Shown here piece after piece: positions 9,040 to 19,016 of a stretch of DNA of 22,894 nt. The notes under the pieces were generated by a model that had not been told where the DNA came from, searched no databases, and saw only the letters and a list, made by a program, of their open reading frames with translations. The stretch's first letter is position 1, and every line of letters begins with the position of its first letter. Both the position numbers and the translations under genes were made by a program. The DNA lies in contig LSSK01001713.1 in NCBI GenBank assembly GCA_001969505.1, positions 1 through 22,894 on the forward strand, in the 5' to 3' direction. This stretch comes from Zancudomyces culisetae (Eukaryota > Kickxellomycota > Harpellomycetes > Harpellales > Legeriomycetaceae).

Positions 9040-11433
9040 TCAATAGTTTTTATGCAGGGGAAGAACCTTCTTGTTTTTCTGCTCATTGGCTATCCTTCTG
9101 TATATTGTTGCTCCGACTATCCATGCCAATACTGCTACTATAAATATATTCAAATAGCTAGAAAATATAAATCCGAATACTTTACTAACAACTCCCTTTT
9201 GGCTTTGCATTTCCCTCTCTTCCCCAGTATTATTGTCGACGTTATTGTTATTGTTATTATTATTGTTATTGTTATTGTTATTGTTATTGTTATTGGTATT
9301 TGCATTATCGTTCATTGGATGTACTTGTTCTATTTTTATAAGATTATTATTCTCTTTATCTTTCAAAACCTTTTTAATATATTTCTCCGATAATTCTCCT
9401 CCAGCTTTGTTTTTAAAATACTGTTCAACTATTTCCGACACATCTCCATTTTTTATATCGATTAAACTGGCTTTTGAAGTATTAGAACTGGAATAGTATC
9501 GTTTGGTACTCTTGTCGTATATCACTACTGCTGGCAAATCACCACTCGATATCTCTGTCTCTGTCTCTGTCTCTGCTTTTGATTTTGATTTGACTTTTGT
9601 CCATGTCGCAAAATCAATGACTAAGTATTTGACTTGTTTATTTCGATTCATTGTTGCTGCAGTTTCAAATCCTGTATATTTTTCAACTACCTTTGGATCC
9701 AATTTCCCATTTGCCGCCTTGTTGGTTATAAAAATAACTTCTACTTCTACTCCCACTCCCACTCCCACTCCCGTTTGACCACTCTCCTTTTCATATTCCT
9801 TTTCATCCTCCACAAAATACACTGCTTCTCGGATGTATCCTGTTATTAAATATCTCTCCACCTTTTCATAATCTGTCAAATCTCCCGCAAGCAAGCTCAC
9901 TTGATTTTTCCCTGCTCCTCGTTCAAACACTATCGTGTCAACATTAGCAGTGTCTTCTGCTATTCCTAACTTTTTCCGCATCCCTTTGTCACGTGTACTC
10001 CACATTTCGGCTTCCAGCTTGTATTCACCAATTAGTCTTTTCAGGTTTTCGTTGATTTTGCTATTTCGTTTGATATACTCTTCATTACTCTCCTCACTCT
10101 GCGGCTTAATTTTCGCTGGAAAATATACTATGTTTTTCTTTTTGGTTTCTTCTCCCTCCTTTTGCCACAATTTGATGTTATTATACTCCTCCACACTACT
10201 CAGCTTGTTCCCGATCATAAACATTTCTCCCAATATAAACTCTCGCATCCGTTCAGCACTTCGATCTCCGCCTTGCATGTCCGATTGTCCCCCATTGTAA
10301 AACAATCGCAGTGTTGGATACCCCTTGATCTTCCTTGCTGCACACGCACTGTGGTGTTCTTGGCAGTTAATCTTTGCTATTTTAATTCCTGTATCCCTCA
10401 TTGCCCCTATAAGTTCCTCGTCATATGCCTTCATCATCGCTCGACAAAATGGACAGTTTGGTCCGAAAAAAAACACAAATACATTGTCCTTCGCCACCTC
10501 CTCTTCCAGGGTTTCTCCACTCAGTTCCTGCACTTTTTCCTGTGTCTTGGTCCTCTCCACTTTGGTCTTTTGTGCAAACCGCTTAGGTAATCCATCTACA
10601 TACTCCGCCAGTTTCTCATATACGCTCCCAACCATACATTCCTCCTGTCTATTCCCATTAACATACAGAAATATTGTTGGATATCCATCTACTTTTTGCT
10701 CCCCACACAGCCCCTCATGATCCGACAAACAATTCACTTTTGCCATCCTAATCCCCAACTTTTCTCGCATCTCTTTTCCCTTGTTATCCTCAAGCTTCTT
10801 CCATTCCGGCAAAAGAATCTTCGAATACCTGCATGTCGGCGAATAGAAATTCACCAACCACATTTCATTCACCGCATCTCCATCCTTTTTGCCGTTTGAT
10901 CCCAACACAAGTTGATCAAACTCTGCTTTACTGGTAATTATACGGTCGTAATCTGCCTCTTTGTTTTTAAACACCGCTGCCTTTTTCAACTCCGCATCCA
11001 GCTCCCCGTACCCAATACTTTTAGTTGCAATACTCGCGTGTTTGTTTCCCTTAACATATACCTGAACGATTGGCAACTCTCGCATCGCTTTCTTTTCTTC
11101 ATCCCTCACCTCTATTTCACACACCTTGCTGTGCATTGTACAGTCTACCTGCACAAACTGCATCCCGTATACTCGCTTGTCCCACACTTTGTGCACCCAC
11201 TCTTCCTCAAGCTTCTTCCAATTTTTTTGCTCAGCCTCCACTACCCCCTCACCGCTTTGAAAGAATCTGACCACTACTCCCCCACTATCCCCCACCATCT
11301 TTTTGAAATCGTCTCCTTGCTTGAATTCCTTCACCCCTGTGTTTCCTGCTTCTTCCTCTCCCACTACTGATTGTAGCAGCCCTGGAGCCATCAGCGACAG
11401 GTAAAAGCCCGCTTTTTTATAAAGTATTCTCAT
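9040..11433 (-). CDS. Eps1-like transmembrane PDI-family protein with several thioredoxin folds
   Basis: A 797-residue protein of the secretory pathway. The N-terminus looks like a signal peptide (Lys-Lys then a hydrophobic run, residues 6-25). Three thioredoxin-like folds follow. The first (about 35-150) lacks active-site cysteines. The second (about 165-283) has C201-R-Y-S204, keeping only the N-terminal cysteine, with GYPT carrying the cis-Pro (250-253). The third (about 300-405) has a full C327-P-F-C330 motif and GYPT (371-374). A less defined lumenal region follows, with GV/EV and KS/ET dipeptide repeats and a poly-Asn tract (about 713-731). One membrane span (about 755-777) and a short basic tail end the protein. 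This is the layout of the ER membrane PDI Eps1, which helps retain or degrade misfolded membrane proteins; the orthology is inference. There is a Lys at -3 but no canonical KKXX or HDEL signal. Confidence 0.78.
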   Translation of the reverse strand: MRILYKKAGFYLSLMAPGLLQSVVGEEEAGNTGVKEFKQGDDFKKMVGDSGGVVVRFFQSGEGVVEAEQKNWKKLEEEWVHKVWDKRVYGMQFVQVDCTMHSKVCEIEVRDEEKKAMRELPIVQVYVKGNKHASIATKSIGYGELDAELKKAAVFKNKEADYDRIITSKAEFDQLVLGSNGKKDGDAVNEMWLVNFYSPTCRYSKILLPEWKKLEDNKGKEMREKLGIRMAKVNCLSDHEGLCGEQKVDGYPTIFLYVNGNRQEECMVGSVYEKLAEYVDGLPKRFAQKTKVERTKTQEKVQELSGETLEEEVAKDNVFVFFFGPNCPFCRAMMKAYDEELIGAMRDTGIKIAKINCQEHHSACAARKIKGYPTLRLFYNGGQSDMQGGDRSAERMREFILGEMFMIGNKLSSVEEYNNIKLWQKEGEETKKKNIVYFPAKIKPQSEESNEEYIKRNSKINENLKRLIGEYKLEAEMWSTRDKGMRKKLGIAEDTANVDTIVFERGAGKNQVSLLAGDLTDYEKVERYLITGYIREAVYFVEDEKEYEKESGQTGVGVGVGVEVEVIFITNKAANGKLDPKVVEKYTGFETAATMNRNKQVKYLVIDFATWTKVKSKSKAETETETEISSGDLPAVVIYDKSTKRYYSSSNTSKASLIDIKNGDVSEIVEQYFKNKAGGELSEKYIKKVLKDKENNNLIKIEQVHPMNDNANTNNNNNNNNNNNNNNNNNNVDNNTGEEREMQSQKGVVSKVFGFIFSSYLNIFIVAVLAWIVGATIYRRIANEQKNKKVLPLHKNY
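9241..9294 (-). repeat. AAT/AAC trinucleotide repeat (poly-Asn)
   Basis: GTTATT-type repeats on the + strand, read as AAT/AAC on the coding strand, giving a run of 18 Asn just before the membrane span of the Eps1-like protein. Confidence 0.9.
9740..9772 (-). repeat. 6-bp coding minisatellite (Gly-Val / Glu-Val)
   Basis: Tandem hexamers in the Eps1-like gene, (GGAGTG)n then (GAAGTA)n on the coding strand, giving alternating Gly-Val and Glu-Val. A second tract at 9552-9590 encodes Lys-Ser and Glu-Thr alternation. Confidence 0.8.
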
Positions 11434-11644
11434 TTTACTTTGTAATCTTCTTTATATATTGTAATTAAATGTCTTTCTGGCTATACTTACTAAACTTTAA
11501 ATCTCCACTTCACTCCACTCCACCCTTCCTCCTTTTATCCCCTCTTTTATACCTGATTTTTATTTTTCAAATCCCATTATTTTGACTATGCTCTTTTTAA
11601 CGTATTTTTTGGCCAATAACATTGATTATATTAATAGTAAAAAA

Positions 11645-11670
11645 AATAATAATAATAATAATAATAATAA
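11645..11670 (+). repeat. AAT trinucleotide repeat
   Basis: About eight AAT units, about 210 bases upstream of the start of the - strand Eps1-like gene. Confidence 0.85.
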
Positions 11671-11735
11671 AAATTAGCTGAATTGGGAAAAATCATTTTG
11701 TAAATCAAATGAAATCTTTGACCATCTCATCTCAT

Positions 11736-11768
11736 CCACCCCACCATCCACCACCCACCACCCCCCCA
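11736..11768 (-). other. G-rich stretch with G-quadruplex potential
   Basis: On the - strand this is a run of GG to GGGGGGG blocks separated by single T or AT, about 35-70 bases downstream of the CAND1 stop. At least six GG blocks allow a two-layer quadruplex; only three separate blocks reach three G. Confidence 0.4.
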
Positions 11769-11803
11769 ATCCTTTTTTGCCTTTTTTCCTTTTTCGTTTC
11801 TTT

Positions 11804-14800
11804 TTATAAATCTGAAAGTTTAGCCAAACACTCCTCATATTTACTCTCTCCCCCCGCATTTTGAAGAGTCACCTTAAGGCTTTCAACCAGACAACCACAC
11901 CTTTCAACCACAACAGCCTTATCTTCGTTCGCCGATTTTTGCTCGTTAAGACCTGCTGACCCCGAAGATGTGGTCTTTTTGCCCCCACTACCACCATCTG
12001 TTCCTGCCTTCACACCAGAGCCCCAAGCTGACTTGATATGGCTGATACTTGCGATCAACAAATCAAAACAGTGTGTAATTTCATCAGCAGTCAGTTTCTC
12101 AGTTATCATCATCCCAAGACTTGTTACAACTATTGGAACAAAAGTATCCATCAGTCCCAACTTTACCACTGTGTTTAGATACTTGCTGTGGTCATGTTCA
12201 TAGAGTACAGAAACTATATCAAATGCTAGTTTGCGCAGACTCTTGCCCATATCAGTGGTATGAACAAAAGGCCCAACTTTTTCTTTTTTAACAAGCTCAG
12301 AAACCACTTCGCAGCTGGAATTAATACCAGATACAAACTCGCTACTGTTGAACATCTCTAGCAGCAGCTGTGTACCTGTTCTAGAGACTCTCGCACCCTT
12401 TTGGCTCTTTGCAGCTGAGCTAGATACCAGCGAATAAAATATTTGCAGGCAGTAATACTTTGAGCAAAACATCTCAGCATCTTCAATGATATTGCTGTGG
12501 CTAATGTTAGATAGTGTCTCCAAAACAGACTTTATCACCTCAAAATGACTGTTGTTGGCTGCATTCACATCCGTGGTGGATATAACTTGGATAAACTGTG
12601 TAATTGTGTATTTGATTGCCATTAAACGCACCAATTCCAAACGCTTGTTTTGTGGCAGTTCGCTATTTTTGAATAGCTCGATATTTGACAGCATCAAGTT
12701 GGCGTATATTTTAGAATACAAACCCAAATCTTCATTCTCAGTATCAAAAGCGAGATATTCAGGTGCACGTGTCAAATGTAAAACCAACCGCCGAACTATG
12801 TCATGAATCTCCTGTTGTACGTCTGCTGGACTCCCAAAACTAACCACCTCTGTGTGTTTTGACATTACTATCAAGCATCCAAGAAGATGGTTCAACTCGG
12901 AGCTTGTATGTAAAAGCTGCAGACTTAGCTGTGATGATAACGCCTCAAACAGCTTTCCTCTGGCGAGCTGATTGGTAACAGCTACTTTTCCAATTGCAAA
13001 ATACACAGCGTCCAATGAACACTCTTGACTTTTTAGCTGTGAAAATAGCTTTTCAACTATCGAATCAGATAGAAAACCCGAATCGTTGAAGCTTCCTGTA
13101 GCATAACATGCAAATTCCAGAGTGTTATCGTCGTTAAACATCCTCAACAACGCCTGGTTGACACTATCATAAGCCACGGTTGAGTTTAGCACTCTTGATA
13201 TGGAGCAGCAATAACACTCTGCCACAAATAGTAACACATCGTGCTGGTGAGTATTTTCAGTGCTCAGCTTGACTAGCACTTCGGATATGTGCTGGTTGTA
13301 TAAACTCAAAACAGATACCAGCTTCAACCCCAACGACCTTAGCTTTGCATCCCTAAAAATACGGAGCTCAACTACCAAGGAGTTCAAGAATTCTACGTTT
13401 TCACACACCTCATCTTTTGCTGACAGGTATGGAATCGTATTTATAAACAATTGCAACACACTGGAAATCATTGGTATTTCACTTGTTGACAGGCCCATCA
13501 ATTTTTCCACCACACCCAGCCGATTATATATTAAATCCACCTCTGCACCCAATGCATCCTTGTATTTCGATTGACTGTATAGTGAAACAAGTATATCTAT
13601 AATTGTCCCACATCTTTCGTTGTTATTACCGTCATAAACCACCATCAGCTGCTCAATCAATGGTTTTATGGCTTCCATGCTAATAAATGGACAGAGCTTA
13701 GCAACCAACAAACTCGTCTTTTCTAACACATATGCCTGAACCGATGCAATTCCCAGTAGCTCTGTAAATAAACTGATGAGCTCATCAGCACGCACTGGAC
13801 AAACTCCGTACTTTTCATTTTCAACAAGGCCAAGCATCATTTCCATATATTTTTTAGCCAGCTCTGGATCATTTCTCCCACTTGCCCGCATCTTTTCTGC
13901 TTTATCCAGTATGAGTTCGCCAATAACCTCTTTGTTTCTTTGCACTTCACACTTGTTCAGCACTACTGTTGCCGTCTGTATCGCCTCAATTATCACGCTT
14001 CTTTCTCCATTCTCCATTTTTTCGCTCAATTCCTTCAGCGTCACCGCAGCCATTTCATTATTTATACTGTCCATTTTTCCACATGCACTATATACCCCTT
14101 GGATAATTTTGAACACCTCAATCTCATTCCCAAAATACTCCTTATTTTCTCCTACTACCTTTTCCAGAATCTTTGCATCCACCTCCTTACCAAAATCTCC
14201 TACTGAGTTTTTCACCACTTCAATTGTTGCCAAGTAGCAGTTTAACTCTGCCTTTATCAGCTCCTCGCTTTTTCCTTTCTTGTTCCTTTCAGATTCTATC
14301 CTTGTTAGTATCTCATATACATCCTCTTTTGGTAGTTGCACACCGTGTGTTTCACCAATGCTCAAAAAGATAGAACTGACACCGCCTAATATTTCTCTTT
14401 TCACAACTTCTTCTCTGTCATTAAGCCGACTTTTCAATATACACAGTGCTTCTCTCGCATACTCTTTTTGATAAACCTTCCCTACCTCTTTAATCACTTT
14501 TGCTGCTGCTTTTCTGTATCTCCAACCATCATCTTCTTCATCTACATACTCTTCAGCGTATTCGTCGTCCTCTTCTATATACTCTTCATCCTCATCCATA
14601 TCATCATCAATGTAGTTTGGATCGTACTTAATTTTACCCCTACATATCTCGACTACCCTTCCAATCAAGTCCATATTGTTCATTTTCACACCATCTACCA
14701 GTATCTGCTCAATTATAAGCATTGCACTTTCCCACCCTTCAATTTGCTCTTCATCTTGCAGTATTTTAAGTATCGCTTCCAATACCTCTTCATTATCAAT

Positions 14801-15660
14801 TCCCTTCGCCTCTTGAATCACCATAAACAACAGATGCATGTACTTCATCTGCTTATCCTTATTTTCAAGCTCGTGTAAAACTCTTTCCACTATCTTTTGG
14901 GCCTCCTTTGCTCCTGCCACGCGGCTATAATGTGCCACAACTCCATTTGCTGCCCGATATACCCCACCTTGTCCACTACTTTCCACTACCCTGAATCCTA
15001 TCTCATCTACACCCGCAAGCCCCTCAAAGTGTTTCTTTGTACTCTTTAACACCGCCTCTAAAACCTCCACCAATTCACTATCCTCCTCTCCTATTGTCCC
15101 TTTATCTCCCAATTGCTTTGTTACCGCACCAACTGCTATTTTTTGTATTCTTTCGATCCTCACTGATTCGTTAATGTTATCTGTTATTATCCTCTTCACT
15201 GCAGTGCTATATACCACCCTTAGCTCACCACCTTCTTTTTTATCTGTATTTTTTATCAACTCAAGTAATTCACTTATAATTTGCTCTAACCCCTCGATCC
15301 TCACACTCTTTGAGTAGGTTCCTATGCTATTTATTTATCATTTTATCTATTTATTCGCTCTTTAATTGAAAATAAGGACAATCCCTTTATATAAAAAACC
15401 TAAATTTCAAGTAACCTAGTTTATTACCATAACCCTTTTACTTACCAGTTTATTGCCTCAGTTTGAATCTCTGCCAACGGATCCTTGAGCAATTTAATAA
15501 GCTCGGCTCCAACTTCCTCATGTTTATCCAAAACAAGCTTTGCATTTGTTTCTGTTTCACTCTGTACAATTATCTTTTCCAAATCCACCAATGCCATATA
15601 CCTAAAGTCTCTGTCCTCGTTTGAAAATTCTTTCAAGCATTTTGCTACCTGGTCTTGCAT
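11804..15660 (-). CDS. CAND1: CAND1/Tip120 cullin-associated exchange factor, two exons
   Basis: Joining exon 1 (15660-15446) to exon 2 (15305-11804) gives 1238 residues, very close to animal CAND1. Exon 1 carries the family N-terminus (SNEDRDFRYMALVDLEKI; compare DKDFRFMATNDL in human). The joined codon gives EAINC-VRIEG, aligning with the conserved VKCLGPLV region. At about 299-345 is the family hallmark: KYDPNY, a long Asp/Glu loop, then WRYRKAAAKVI. The rest is HEAT-repeat helix. CAND1 wraps around unneddylated cullin-RING cores and swaps F-box/Skp1 modules; it acts in cytosol and nucleus. It is full length, unlike the shorter S. cerevisiae Lag2. The sense strand is purine-rich in the 5' part and more balanced from about 13,800 downwards. 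The start is the ATG at 15660, the only one that preserves the conserved N-terminus. Confidence 0.92.
15306..15445 (-). other. CAND1 intron (140 nt)
   Basis: Donor GTAAGT directly after exon 1, and acceptor AG at 15307-15306. An AG further upstream (after GCAT) would break the frame; the one chosen keeps the frame and restores a conserved Cys. No clear CTAAC branch point was seen. Confidence 0.75.
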
Positions 15661-17204
15661 TTTTGCTCTACTTTATTATTTTTTCCTCTTTTGAAATCTT
15701 TAAGTGGTGCTCTAACCTCTTGAGTGAATATACTAGATGTTAAGGAAGCCTGTTAGTTTATGTTGCAACTTTCTCTTTATTTTTTCACCTTTATATATCA
15801 CTTTATTACACCTAAATACATCGCGTTTTATTTGCGGAGCTTATTGGAGCAAATCGAATTGTCCTGTCGAAATTACATTGATTTGCTTTGTTTCTTTCTT
15901 CAGCACACCAATAGATCGACTCCGCAGCAATTACCAATTGAACAAAGCTTGATGTTTCCACGAAAATTAAGCGCCTTTGTGGTTTTTGACAAGTAGACTC
16001 TGTCCTGACTTATAGTAAAACCATAAGTAGCAGTTTTATGTTGGATTTACACCAAGGATCAGGTATCGAGAATCATTCTTGTTGCTTTTACTTTTATCGT
16101 TAGCTGTATTTTGTTTTCATGGAGGGGTGTGGTATACATTCCTTCTTACTTAAAAAAAAATCATTTTTTAGTACCATATTTTTTAAGCAAAGGCTAACAA
16201 ACTGGTCTTGGTACACAGAGCTGGGATTACTTGTTTCTAGAGATAAAATACGCATTATTATGACGCCAGCATGTTTTTTTGGGTGGGCATGGATGCGGGT
16301 AATTTTTGCATCTGTAATAAACTGGCTTCTCTGTCATCCTAGTTGCGCGTGGTTTTGTAGCAGGATGCGTGTTCAAGAATCACTCTGTTTTCATTATTTT
16401 ATTTTATTTTTTGCCATTATTGTAAAAACTTAAATAAGAAAACCTAAGAAATAACTGCAAGGAACCCTCCTCCTCTCCCCCCCCCCCATAGACACTCCCT
16501 GAACTAAATTGTGGGTTCTTATTTTGGAAAAAAGGAAAAAGCTGAGTTTCCTTGGAAAGAAGAACGCAACTCCCTCTACCAATAGTGCCACTGAAAAATA
16601 TCTATATAAAATCAGGTTAATTCAAAGACTATACCGTTCACACTCACGGACTGACATTCATTTATTTCCAGAATAGATCATCCCCCAACCTCCACCTCTC
16701 TGTTCTTCTCACTTTGATACCTTTTTTTTCGTTGGTGCTCCATTATATTACAATAGATATACACTATGTACGTTAGAAACCTGTATTGCAGATGATTTTC
16801 AAAAAGAATATCGGACCTATATAGGTAAAAGGGGTTTCTTTTCCCATAAAAATCAAGACTCGCATTTTGCAAAAGCGTTGAATTATATTTCTTAAAAATT
16901 AGCAACATGCACAGTTATCATAGTGTTAGATGCTTAAAGTCTACCTGACGATTCACTACTCCTCTTTTCTTTTTTTTTATAAAAGCAGCTGATAGGTACG
17001 CTTCTAATAGTAGCAAAATAATCCAACCAGTTTTGACATCACCTTTTGGTATTCTCAAACGTTTACATTACTAACTTTCAAGTACATAACATCCTAATAA
17101 CGTCGAGCCAGCTCCATCAAAAAAAATATATATACATAAAGATTTTTTTGTACGTTGCTTGGCTCTTAACTGAAGAAAACTTCTATCTCTAAAAATTAAA
17201 TACA
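15661..17204. other. 1.5-kb intergenic between CAND1 and the MFS gene (divergent)
   Basis: The shared upstream region of two divergently transcribed genes. Small open frames exist (for example 16119-16433 on the + strand, 104 codons) but show no family features and I do not support them. Simple features are a C run (about 16477-16488) and a TATA-like box close to the MFS start. GATA-like sites (such as the inverted GATAA near 16917) are too few to support nitrogen control. Confidence 0.6.
17127..17134 (+). promoter_or_regulatory. TATA-like box of the MFS gene
   Basis: TATATATA, 71 bases upstream of the MFS ATG. Sequence and distance fit a yeast core promoter; not proven. Confidence 0.45.
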
Positions 17205-18656
17205 ATGGAAGCTCAAGCTAACACTACAGATCCCAATACCACTCCGACATCCTTGGGGGATGTTGAATGTAGTAGTTTAAAGTTGGTACAAAAAATTGAT
17301 TGGAGAATACTCCCGACTATGTTCACACTCTACATAACTGCACTACTCGACAGAACAAACATAGGAATAGCATTGGTCCATGGTTTGATTGAACATTTGA
17401 AATTAAATTCCACAGAAGAGTCACTCACTTATACCCTCTTTATGTTGACATATATCCTAATGGAACTACCATCGGTCATGCTTTTAAAAGTATCAAAACC
17501 AAAAAGCTATTTCTGTGGGATGGCGATCCTCTGGTCTCTGATATGTATCCTGCAGGCGTTCGTAAATAACTTTGGTCTGCTTGCAATCTGCAGGATAGCC
17601 TTGGGTGCCGCCGAGGCCGGATTCGCACCTGGTCTGATTGTATATCTATCTATGTGGTATACACGGGAGGAAGTTCGATCCAGAATTCTTGTGTCGTTTA
17701 TGGCTATTCCATTCTCTGGAATTATTGGAGGTCCACTCGCTGCTGCTATCTCCTTACTAAAATTTCGACCAGAGACGCACCAAACAATATTTCTTGTCGA
17801 GGGACTGATCTTTCTGGCTCTCGCAATTTTATTATACTTTTTCTTTCAAAACTTTCCTGAGACTTGCACTTTTTTAAACGACACAGAAAGAGCTGCTATT
17901 ACTGACAAGCTTCAGAATGAGCGGCCTCATGCCATGAAAGTAAAAACAAGTTTTTCACAAGTCGTACGATATATTATTAACGGGGAAACCGTAGCTTTTG
18001 GATTTATAAATCTTGCTGCAATCAGCAACATTACTTTGATTAGTGTATATGGACCAACTTTAATCAAAGGATTTGGGCATGGCCCGTTAAAGGCAACACT
18101 TTTGTCTGCATCCCCGTGTGCTGTTGGGTTTCTTTCTATGTATATCATGTTACTTGTAGAGACAAACATTTTCGAGTGTACTTTGATAAAAAAGAGTTCT
18201 TACTTTACCAAGTTGGTGGCACTAACCATGACTACGACTATATTTCTGGTTCTAATTCTTGTCACAGAGGATAAAACATGTAAGCTCGTATTCTATATAA
18301 TGTTGGGGTTAGGTTCATACTCCTGCCTACCGATAGCTATCTCATGGATGTCGGTAAACCAAGATAGCATCAAAAAACGCTTGGTGGTTAGCCCAGTCAC
18401 CATTGGTTTTGGCAATCTAGGAGGTACCCTTATTCCATACATGTTCACCACTAAACACTATCCAAACTTTCTCTTGGGGTTTATAATGATTATCTCGGCT
18501 AATGTTGCGGCTATCGTTATGATATTATGTATGAGCTCATACTTCAAAAAAGAAAATCAACAAAATGAACAAAACATTGATGGCACTTCACACGGAGTGG
18601 AGTGTGGATCGCACTGTTTCTGCAAAAAACACACATACTTTCAATATACTCTTTAA
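17205..18656 (+). CDS. MFS permease, anion:cation symporter family (Dal5/Tna1/Vht1-like)
   Basis: A 483-residue polytopic membrane protein with about 12 hydrophobic spans in the usual 6+6 arrangement, and hydrophilic termini. After the IDWRILP entry to TM1 comes LLDRTNIGIA (about residues 47-56), the signature of the fungal allantoate/nicotinate/vitamin-type permeases. ALGAAEAGFAPG, in the TM4 region, also matches. Family members carry small organic acids or vitamins (allantoate, nicotinic acid, biotin, pantothenate) into the cell with protons across the plasma membrane. The substrate cannot be read from the sequence. Length is near the lower end for the family and the Cys/His-rich C-terminal tail is unremarkable. 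The start is the first ATG after the TATA-like box. The gene stands alone with its own promoter and has no visible intron. Confidence 0.88.
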   Translation: MEAQANTTDPNTTPTSLGDVECSSLKLVQKIDWRILPTMFTLYITALLDRTNIGIALVHGLIEHLKLNSTEESLTYTLFMLTYILMELPSVMLLKVSKPKSYFCGMAILWSLICILQAFVNNFGLLAICRIALGAAEAGFAPGLIVYLSMWYTREEVRSRILVSFMAIPFSGIIGGPLAAAISLLKFRPETHQTIFLVEGLIFLALAILLYFFFQNFPETCTFLNDTERAAITDKLQNERPHAMKVKTSFSQVVRYIINGETVAFGFINLAAISNITLISVYGPTLIKGFGHGPLKATLLSASPCAVGFLSMYIMLLVETNIFECTLIKKSSYFTKLVALTMTTTIFLVLILVTEDKTCKLVFYIMLGLGSYSCLPIAISWMSVNQDSIKKRLVVSPVTIGFGNLGGTLIPYMFTTKHYPNFLLGFIMIISANVAAIVMILCMSSYFKKENQQNEQNIDGTSHGVECGSHCFCKKHTYFQYTL

Positions 18657-19016
18657 CCCTTTTTGTTTTTTTTTTTGCTATGCTTGTCTACTTTAACAAA
18701 TAAAAATAGGATTATCTCCAAGTCATACTGTTCTAAACTCTTTGTCTACATTTTCAATGCTTAATCATACAAGGCTTTAATGCTTTGTAGTCATTCTATT
18801 ACTGAGCCTTGAATCCCAAAATTTTGGATTTGGATTTGGATTTGGTCCAAATAATGGTCAATATTTGGCGAGTGCAAATTGTTATTTTCGAAGTTTTATT
18901 AGAGTTGATTTGCATTTTACGATTGTTTTTTAAATTAGCTTTCATATAAACGTGCTGGAAAGAGTATTTTTCAATTCAAAAAAAAATACACAAAAGGACA
19001 GGATATCAAAAGAAAA
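18657..19016. other. Intergenic between MFS gene and CWF18
   Basis: 360 bases holding the MFS 3' flank (T-rich) and the CWF18 upstream region. The only structure noted is a 12-bp palindrome CCAAAATTTTGG (18816-18827) running into three ATTTGG units (to about 18846). No gene was seen. Confidence 0.6.
18816..18846. repeat. 12-bp palindrome followed by ATTTGG repeats
   Basis: A perfect inverted repeat CCAAAATTTTGG whose right arm continues as tandem ATTTGG units. It lies about 170-200 bases upstream of the CWF18 ATG. Could be a binding site or part of a terminator; unknown. Confidence 0.5.

Larger units (their letters stand above)
11434..11803. other. Intergenic between CAND1 and the Eps1-like gene
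   Basis: 370 bases between the CAND1 stop and the start of the Eps1-like gene, both on the - strand. It contains an AAT repeat (11645-11670) and a C-rich stretch on the + strand (11736-11768, G-rich on the transcribed-sense strand). It must hold the CAND1 3' end and the Eps1-like promoter. No gene was seen. Confidence 0.65.

Noticed and set aside
15302-15304. GTG as the start of the long CAND1 frame
   Set aside because: The conserved CAND1 N-terminus is in a separate exon (15660-15446) and joins in frame at 15305.
15946-16012. Possible C/D-box snoRNA (TTGATGT ... CTGA)
   Set aside because: The C box is imperfect, the terminal stem is weak and no guide complementarity could be tested; chance is likely.
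16119-16433. 104-codon + strand open frame between CAND1 and the MFS gene
   Set aside because: Phe/Trp/Cys-rich with no recognisable motif, no promoter signal and no neighbour logic; most likely chance in AT-rich DNA.
16900-17204. GATA-type nitrogen-regulation sites before the MFS gene
   Set aside because: Only one GATAA core and one GATAG were seen, as expected by chance; Dal5-like control cannot be claimed.
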